The position numbers and the translations under genes are program-made. From assembly GCF_030316895.1 (NCBI RefSeq), contig NZ_JASZYV010000007.1, positions 1 to 64,000 of the forward strand: a stretch of DNA of 64,000 nt. The letters are read 5' to 3'. Source of the stretch: Variovorax dokdonensis (GTDB lineage: Bacteria > Pseudomonadota > Gammaproteobacteria > Burkholderiales > Burkholderiaceae_C). The notes beneath the pieces were generated by a model, which worked only from the letters and a program-made list of their open reading frames with translations, searched no databases and was not told the DNA's origin. Shown here piece by piece: positions 59,985-64,000 of this stretch. Each line of letters begins with the position of its first letter. Position 1 is the stretch's first letter.

Positions 59985-61016
59985 ATGCGGACCATCATGA
60001 GAACGACTTCAAGCAAGAACGAACCCGTCCTTTCCCGCCGTGCCTTCGTGGGTCTTCCCCTGGCCAGCGCGGCGCTGTGGAGCGCTGGTGTCCACGCGCA
60101 GGCGCAGACCGCGGCGCCCGCGTTGCCGAAGACGCTGCGCCTGATCGTGGCCTATCCGACCGGCGGCGTGAGCGACGTGGTGGCACGCGCCCTGGGCGAC
60201 AAGCTGGCGCTGCAGACCGGCATGGCCGTCGTGGTGGAAAACAAGGCGGGCGCCAGCGGCACCATCGGCATGGACGCCGTCGCCAAGGCCGCGCCCGACG
60301 GCAGCGTGCTCGGGTTCTCGGCGGTCAGCCCTTTGGCGCTCAACCCTTTCCTGCATCCGTCGCCCTTCGATCCGAAGAAGGACATCGCGCCCGTGATCGA
60401 CGTGATGGTCTCGCCCGTATTGATCCTGGCCACGCCAGCCTACAAGGGCGCCGACTTCGCCACCCTGATCAAGGAAGCCAAGGCGTCTCCGGGCGCGATC
60501 CGCTGGGCGACCTCGGGCCAGGCTTCGCTGGGCCACATCTTGCTGGCGCAATTGCGCGCGGCGGCCAAGGTGGACATCACCCATGTGCCGTACAAAGGCG
60601 GTGGACAGCAGATGAACGACGCGCTGGGCGGGCAGTTCGAGATCCTGTCGGTCAATGCCGGGCCGACGCTGGCGCCGCACATTCGCAGCGGCAAGCTGCG
60701 CCCGCTGGCCGTCGGCGCACCTGCGCGCCTGGCGAGCCTGCCCGACGTGCCGACCTTGGACGAGTTGGGCTACGTGGCGGCCAACCTGTCGTCACGCTTC
60801 GGCATCTTCGCTCCCGCCGGCCTGCCCGCGCCGCTGCTGGAGCGCTACAACAGCGAGTTCAACCAGGCGCTGGCCAGCCCGGAGATCGCCGCCAAGCTCA
60901 AGGCCACCGACAACCAGGCGGTGGGCGGCAGCGCGGCCGATTTCGTGCGCTCCATCAACCGCGAGCGCGAGGCCAATCAACGCATTATTCGCGCAGCGGG
61001 CATCAAGGCCGAATAG
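59985..61016 (+). CDS. Bug family periplasmic receptor
   Basis: 343 residues; a start four codons later (59997) is possible. SRRAFVGLPLASAALWSAGVHAQ is a Tat-like or long signal sequence ending near residue 38. Family blocks: VAYPTGGVSDVVARALGD, VVVENKAGASGTIGMDAVAKAAPDG-type, SGQASLGHILLAQL, HVPYKGGGQQMNDALGGQFE and REANQRIIRAAGIKAE at the end. The final 14 bases overlap the convergent DUF455 gene. Ligand unknown. Confidence 0.9.
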   Translation: MRTIMRTTSSKNEPVLSRRAFVGLPLASAALWSAGVHAQAQTAAPALPKTLRLIVAYPTGGVSDVVARALGDKLALQTGMAVVVENKAGASGTIGMDAVAKAAPDGSVLGFSAVSPLALNPFLHPSPFDPKKDIAPVIDVMVSPVLILATPAYKGADFATLIKEAKASPGAIRWATSGQASLGHILLAQLRAAAKVDITHVPYKGGGQQMNDALGGQFEILSVNAGPTLAPHIRSGKLRPLAVGAPARLASLPDVPTLDELGYVAANLSSRFGIFAPAGLPAPLLERYNSEFNQALASPEIAAKLKATDNQAVGGSAADFVRSINREREANQRIIRAAGIKAE

Positions 61017-61824
61017 GGGCCTGGGCGTCGAGCGCGCGCAGTTCGGCCTCGCTGAAGCCGGCGCGGCCTCGCGCCTCGTGGTTGAACGGCGGCTTCAGGC
61101 GCGGCGCCTCGTAGCGGGCCACGAGTTGCGGGTAGAGCGTCTCCGGGTCCTGGCCCGTGCGCTCGCACAACCAGCGATACCAGTGATTGCCGATGGCCAC
61201 ATGCCCCACTTCGTCGCGCAGGATGATGTCGAGGATGGCCACGGCCGCATGGGCGTCCGGCGTGTTCACGCGCCGCAGCTTGGCCTGGATGAGCGGCGTG
61301 GCATCGAGCCCGCGGGCTTCGAGCGTTCGCGGCACCAGCGCCATGCGGGCCAGCACGTCGCCGGCGGTGCGCTCGCACATGGTCCACAGGCCGTCGTGGC
61401 CGGGAAAGTCGCCATAGCGATGGCCCATGGCCTGTAGGTGCGCATGCAGGAGCGTGAAGTGCTGGGCCTCCTCGTCGGCCACGCGAAGCCAGTCGCGGTA
61501 GTAGTCGGGCGGCATGCCGTCGAAGCGCCACAGCGCGTCGAGCGCGAGGTTGATGGCGTTGAATTCGATGTGGCAGATGCTGTGCACCAGCGCCGCACGG
61601 CCGTCGGCGGTGAACGGCGAGCGGCGCGGTACGGCGGTCGCCGCGACGCGTGCCGGCTTCTCGGGCCGGCCGGGCACGCCGGCATCGTCGCCGGGCGATC
61701 GGATCGCGCTGCCGTCGCCCATCAAGTGCAGGTCGTCGCTCGCCGCCAGGGCGCGCGTGGCGGCGACCTTGGCATCGCAGTCGGCGAGGCGCAAGGCCTC
61801 CAGGGCGCGCAGGCGTGGGTGCAT
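61003..61824 (-). CDS. DUF455 family ferritin-like protein
   Basis: 273 residues. Ferritin-like di-iron patterns are seen: HIEFNAINLALDALWRF near residue 85, VADEEAQHFTLLHAHL near 116 and ILRDEVGHVAIGNHWYRWL near 204, i.e. Glu/His helices able to bind two metals. This is the DUF455 family, similar in fold to rubrerythrins and MiaE hydroxylases; no activity is established. It ends within the 3' end of the convergent Bug gene (14-base overlap). The start codon faces the gamma carbonic anhydrase across 69 bases. Confidence 0.85.
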   Translation of the reverse strand: MHPRLRALEALRLADCDAKVAATRALAASDDLHLMGDGSAIRSPGDDAGVPGRPEKPARVAATAVPRRSPFTADGRAALVHSICHIEFNAINLALDALWRFDGMPPDYYRDWLRVADEEAQHFTLLHAHLQAMGHRYGDFPGHDGLWTMCERTAGDVLARMALVPRTLEARGLDATPLIQAKLRRVNTPDAHAAVAILDIILRDEVGHVAIGNHWYRWLCERTGQDPETLYPQLVARYEAPRLKPPFNHEARGRAGFSEAELRALDAQAPIRP

Positions 61825-61893
61825 CCCTACAATTCTAGGCAGGCGTCCGCTCGATCCTGGGCGACGCGATCATCAGCAGCGAAAGGATCCCCA

Positions 61894-62418
61894 ATGGCCG
61901 TATACGAACTCGATGGCGTGGCGCCGAAGTTGGAAGCGGGCGCCTGGGTGGCGGACAGCGCCCAGGTGATCGGCAACGTACACCTGGGCGAAGACGCCAG
62001 CGTGTGGTTTGGCGTGGTGGTCCGTGGCGACAATGAAACCGTCCACATCGGCCGTGCGACCAACATCCAGGACCTGTCGGCCCTGCATTCGGATGCGGGC
62101 GTGCCGCTGACCATCGGCGACAACGTCACGGTCGGCCACATGGTGATGCTGCATGGCTGCACCATCGGCGACAACTCCCTCATCGGCATCGGCTCGGTGG
62201 TCTTGAACAATGCGCGCATCGGCCGCAACTGCATTGTCGGCAGCGGCAGCGTGGTGACCGAGGGCAAGGAGTTTCCGGACAACTCGCTGATCATCGGCGT
62301 CCCGGCCAAGGTGGTCCGCACGCTCGACGATGCGGCTGCCGAGCGCATGCGCGCCAATGCCGAACACTATGTCCGCAACAGCCAGCGCTTTGCCAAGGGC
62401 TTGCGGCGCATCTCCTAA
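61894..62418 (+). CDS. Gamma carbonic anhydrase family protein (left-handed beta-helix)
   Basis: 174 residues. Hexapeptide repeats form a left-handed beta-helix: VIGNVHLGEDASVWFGVVVRGD, IGRATNIQDLSALHSD, IGDNVTVGHMVMLHGCTIGDNSLIGIGSVVLN-type. The metal-binding His residues are in LHSD, VGHMV and LHGC. This is the YrdA/PaaY-like branch of gamma carbonic anhydrases; activity as an anhydrase varies. It precedes hslO by 42 bases on the same strand. GAAAGGATC upstream is the ribosome site. Confidence 0.9.
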   Translation: MAVYELDGVAPKLEAGAWVADSAQVIGNVHLGEDASVWFGVVVRGDNETVHIGRATNIQDLSALHSDAGVPLTIGDNVTVGHMVMLHGCTIGDNSLIGIGSVVLNNARIGRNCIVGSGSVVTEGKEFPDNSLIIGVPAKVVRTLDDAAAERMRANAEHYVRNSQRFAKGLRRIS

Positions 62419-62460
62419 AAACAGATCCTGAATGCGGCAACCCCGCCAAGGAAAACGACT

Positions 62461-63462
62461 TTGAGCGAGCTTCACAAATTCCTGTTCGACGGTCTGCCGG
62501 TGCGCGGCATGATCGTCCGACTGACCGACACGTGGCAGGAAATCCTGGCGCGTCGCGCGTCGAACACCCACACCGGGGCCTATGCGCAGCCGGTGGCCGA
62601 GCTGCTTGGCGAGATGACCGCGGCGGCGGCGCTCATGCAGGCCAACATCAAGTTCCAGGGGCAGTTGATCCTGCAGATCTTCGGCGACGGGCCTGTGCGC
62701 GTTGCCGTGGCCGAAGCCCGGCCTGACCTGAGTCTGCGCTCCACCGCCAGCGTGGCCGGGGCGGTGGCGGACGACGCGACCTTGCAGGACATGGTCAACG
62801 CGGTCCACAAGGGCCGCTGCGCCATCACGCTGGATCCGGCGGACCGCCAGCCTGGCCAGCAGCCCTATCAGGGCGTGGTGCCGCTCGTGGATGCCCAGAA
62901 CCGGCCGATGAACAGCATGGCCGAGGTGCTGCAGCACTACATGCGCCAGAGCGAGCAGCTCGAGACCACGCTGGTGCTGGCGGCCGACGACAAGGTGGCC
63001 GCGGGCCTGTTGATCCAGCGCCTTCCCACCGAAGGCGGCGGCAATCTGGCCGGGCAGGGCGCATCCGCGCCGGAAGGCATTTCGCTGGAGGGCGACGCCG
63101 ATCCTGACGAAGACTACCGCCGCATCTCCATCCTCGCCAGCAGCCTCACGCGCGAGGAACTGCTCGGGCTCGATGTCGAAACGGTCTTGCGCCGCCTGTT
63201 CTGGGAAGAGAAGGTGCTGCGTTTTCCGCCGCAGGCCGGCATGTTGGGGCCGCACTTCCGCTGCACCTGCAGCCGCGAGCGCGTGATCGGCATGATCCGC
63301 GGCCTGGGCGAGACCGAGGCCGACGAGATCGTCGCCGAGCGCGGCGACATCGAGGTCGGCTGCGATTTCTGCGGCAAGCAATACCGCTTCGATTCGGTGG
63401 ACGTGGCGCAGATCTTCACCGCGGCGGGCGATCAGTTGCCTGGCAGCGGAACGGTCCAGTAG
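62461..63462 (+). CDS. hslO: Redox-regulated chaperone Hsp33
   Basis: 333 residues with a TTG start at 62461 (first in-frame codon, the AAGGAAAA site lies before it). The N-terminal domain (FDGLPVRGMIVRLTDTWQEIL) and the middle region fit Hsp33. The redox zinc switch is present near the C-terminus as C-x-C in FRCTCSRERV and C-x2-C in CDFCGKQY. Under oxidative stress with heat it unfolds to a holdase. The spacing to the gamma carbonic anhydrase (42 bases) suggests co-transcription, as in many betaproteobacteria. Confidence 0.94.
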   Translation: MSELHKFLFDGLPVRGMIVRLTDTWQEILARRASNTHTGAYAQPVAELLGEMTAAAALMQANIKFQGQLILQIFGDGPVRVAVAEARPDLSLRSTASVAGAVADDATLQDMVNAVHKGRCAITLDPADRQPGQQPYQGVVPLVDAQNRPMNSMAEVLQHYMRQSEQLETTLVLAADDKVAAGLLIQRLPTEGGGNLAGQGASAPEGISLEGDADPDEDYRRISILASSLTREELLGLDVETVLRRLFWEEKVLRFPPQAGMLGPHFRCTCSRERVIGMIRGLGETEADEIVAERGDIEVGCDFCGKQYRFDSVDVAQIFTAAGDQLPGSGTVQ

Positions 63463-63475
63463 CGGGGGTGCGGGT

Positions 63476-64000
63476 TTGTCGAAATTGAGTCGTGTTGTCA
63501 GCGCCGGGAAGTGGCTCCCGGTTTCGGCGGTCGTGATGGTGTTGGCGCTGGCGGGGTGTGCGAGCGACCCGGGCGCATCGGGCGGCGGCAAGTCGTCTGG
63601 CCATTCTTCCGATCGGGGTTCGAGCAAGCCCGAGGCCGTGTCCAAGAGAAGGCCCGGGTCGAACTCGAACGGCGCAGGGAACGTCTCGCGCAGCTTCGCC
63701 CGGCCGGCCAACGGGAACGTGATCGCCCGTTTCGATGGCCGCAGCAACAAGGGCATGGACTTCGGCGGGGCAGTGGGCGATCCGGTGCGCGCCGCGGATG
63801 CGGGCACGGTGGTCTACGCGTCCAACGGCATGCGTGGCTATGGGCAGCTGGTCATCATCGACCACGATGCCACCTACCTCACGGCCTATGCGCACAACAG
63901 CGCGATCCTGGTCAAGCAGGGGCAGAAGGTCACTCGCGGCCAGCAGATCGCCAAGATGGGCAAGACCGATTCGGACCGCGTGAAGCTGCATTTCGAGGTC
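63476..64000 (+). CDS. NlpD-like lipoprotein with LytM domain (partial, runs off the right edge)
   Basis: 175 codons visible, from a probable TTG at 63476. The lipobox LALAGC (Cys28) marks a lipoprotein. A Ser/Gly/Lys-rich linker of about 55 residues follows, then the LytM/M23 domain: RFDGRSNKGMDFGG, GTVVYASNGMRGYGQLVIIDH, YLTAYAHNSAILVKQGQKVTRGQ and LHFEV. The first zinc His of active M23 enzymes is replaced (NKGMDF), as in E. coli NlpD, which activates amidases rather than cutting itself. Unlike NlpD there is no room for a LysM domain in the linker. The end lies beyond base 64000. Confidence 0.8.
   Translation, partial: MSKLSRVVSAGKWLPVSAVVMVLALAGCASDPGASGGGKSSGHSSDRGSSKPEAVSKRRPGSNSNGAGNVSRSFARPANGNVIARFDGRSNKGMDFGGAVGDPVRAADAGTVVYASNGMRGYGQLVIIDHDATYLTAYAHNSAILVKQGQKVTRGQQIAKMGKTDSDRVKLHFEV

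Overview
This is a 64 kb, GC-rich (about two thirds G+C by eye), gene-dense chromosomal stretch from a betaproteobacterium. I place it in the Burkholderiales, most likely Comamonadaceae (Variovorax-like). The reasons are four orphan Bug-type periplasmic receptors, three TRAP transporters, an intracellular PHB depolymerase, the dnaJ-dnaK-grpE order with sigma-32 type promoters, and a type VI VgrG start at the left edge. That placement is inference from gene content. I see no tRNA, rRNA, insertion sequence, prophage or CRISPR array.

Layout. 1-6143 holds the start of a VgrG gene, small housekeeping genes (Mpo1-like, thioredoxin-like), a hydrolase/O-acetylhomoserine sulfhydrylase pair, a CBS-domain protein, an intracellular PHB depolymerase and a glutathione S-transferase. 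6169-19677 is a catabolic island. Its minus-strand run carries a hydantoinase, an Asp/Glu-racemase-fold protein, two complete TRAP transporters back to back, an amidase, a fumarylacetoacetate-hydrolase-fold enzyme and a class V aminotransferase broken by a single-base frameshift. Divergent from it are an arylmalonate-decarboxylase-like protein and a GntR regulator, with a palindrome-rich control region between. 19667-31144 holds an SOS-controlled radical SAM gene, the glutathione-dependent formaldehyde pair, two unknown genes, aroQ, an enolase-superfamily enzyme and the spoVR-yeaH-prkA stress trio. 31728-36557 is an efflux operon (outer membrane factor, HlyD-type adaptor, two ABC-2 permeases) without an ATPase. 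36691-41169 is the heat-shock block dnaJ, dnaK, grpE and an FKBP isomerase, followed by a winged-helix regulator and phosphatidylserine decarboxylase.

42803-56942 is a complete oxidative hexuronate pathway in two divergent units. The minus-strand unit encodes uronate dehydrogenase, a TRAP transporter, a lactonase, galactarate dehydratase, a short-chain dehydrogenase and a Bug receptor. The plus-strand unit encodes a FadR-type regulator, a Bug receptor, 5-dehydro-4-deoxyglucarate dehydratase, 2-oxoglutarate semialdehyde dehydrogenase and, beyond a terminator, an SMP-30 lactonase. Together they would take galacturonate or glucuronate to 2-oxoglutarate. A perfect palindrome in front of the regulator, and a degenerate copy before the Bug-kdgD unit, look like its operators.

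56962-64000 carries an AEC transporter, two further Bug receptors, xerD, a DUF455 ferritin-like protein, a gamma carbonic anhydrase, hslO and the start of an NlpD-like lipoprotein.

The best candidate for an undescribed system is 6169-19677. Two members of the Asp/Glu racemase superfamily flank its control region. One lacks both catalytic cysteines at the hydantoin-racemase positions, and the other has the single-cysteine pattern of arylmalonate decarboxylase. Together with hydantoinase, amidase, aminotransferase and two TRAP systems this suggests catabolism of an unidentified ureide, hydantoin or malonate-type substrate.
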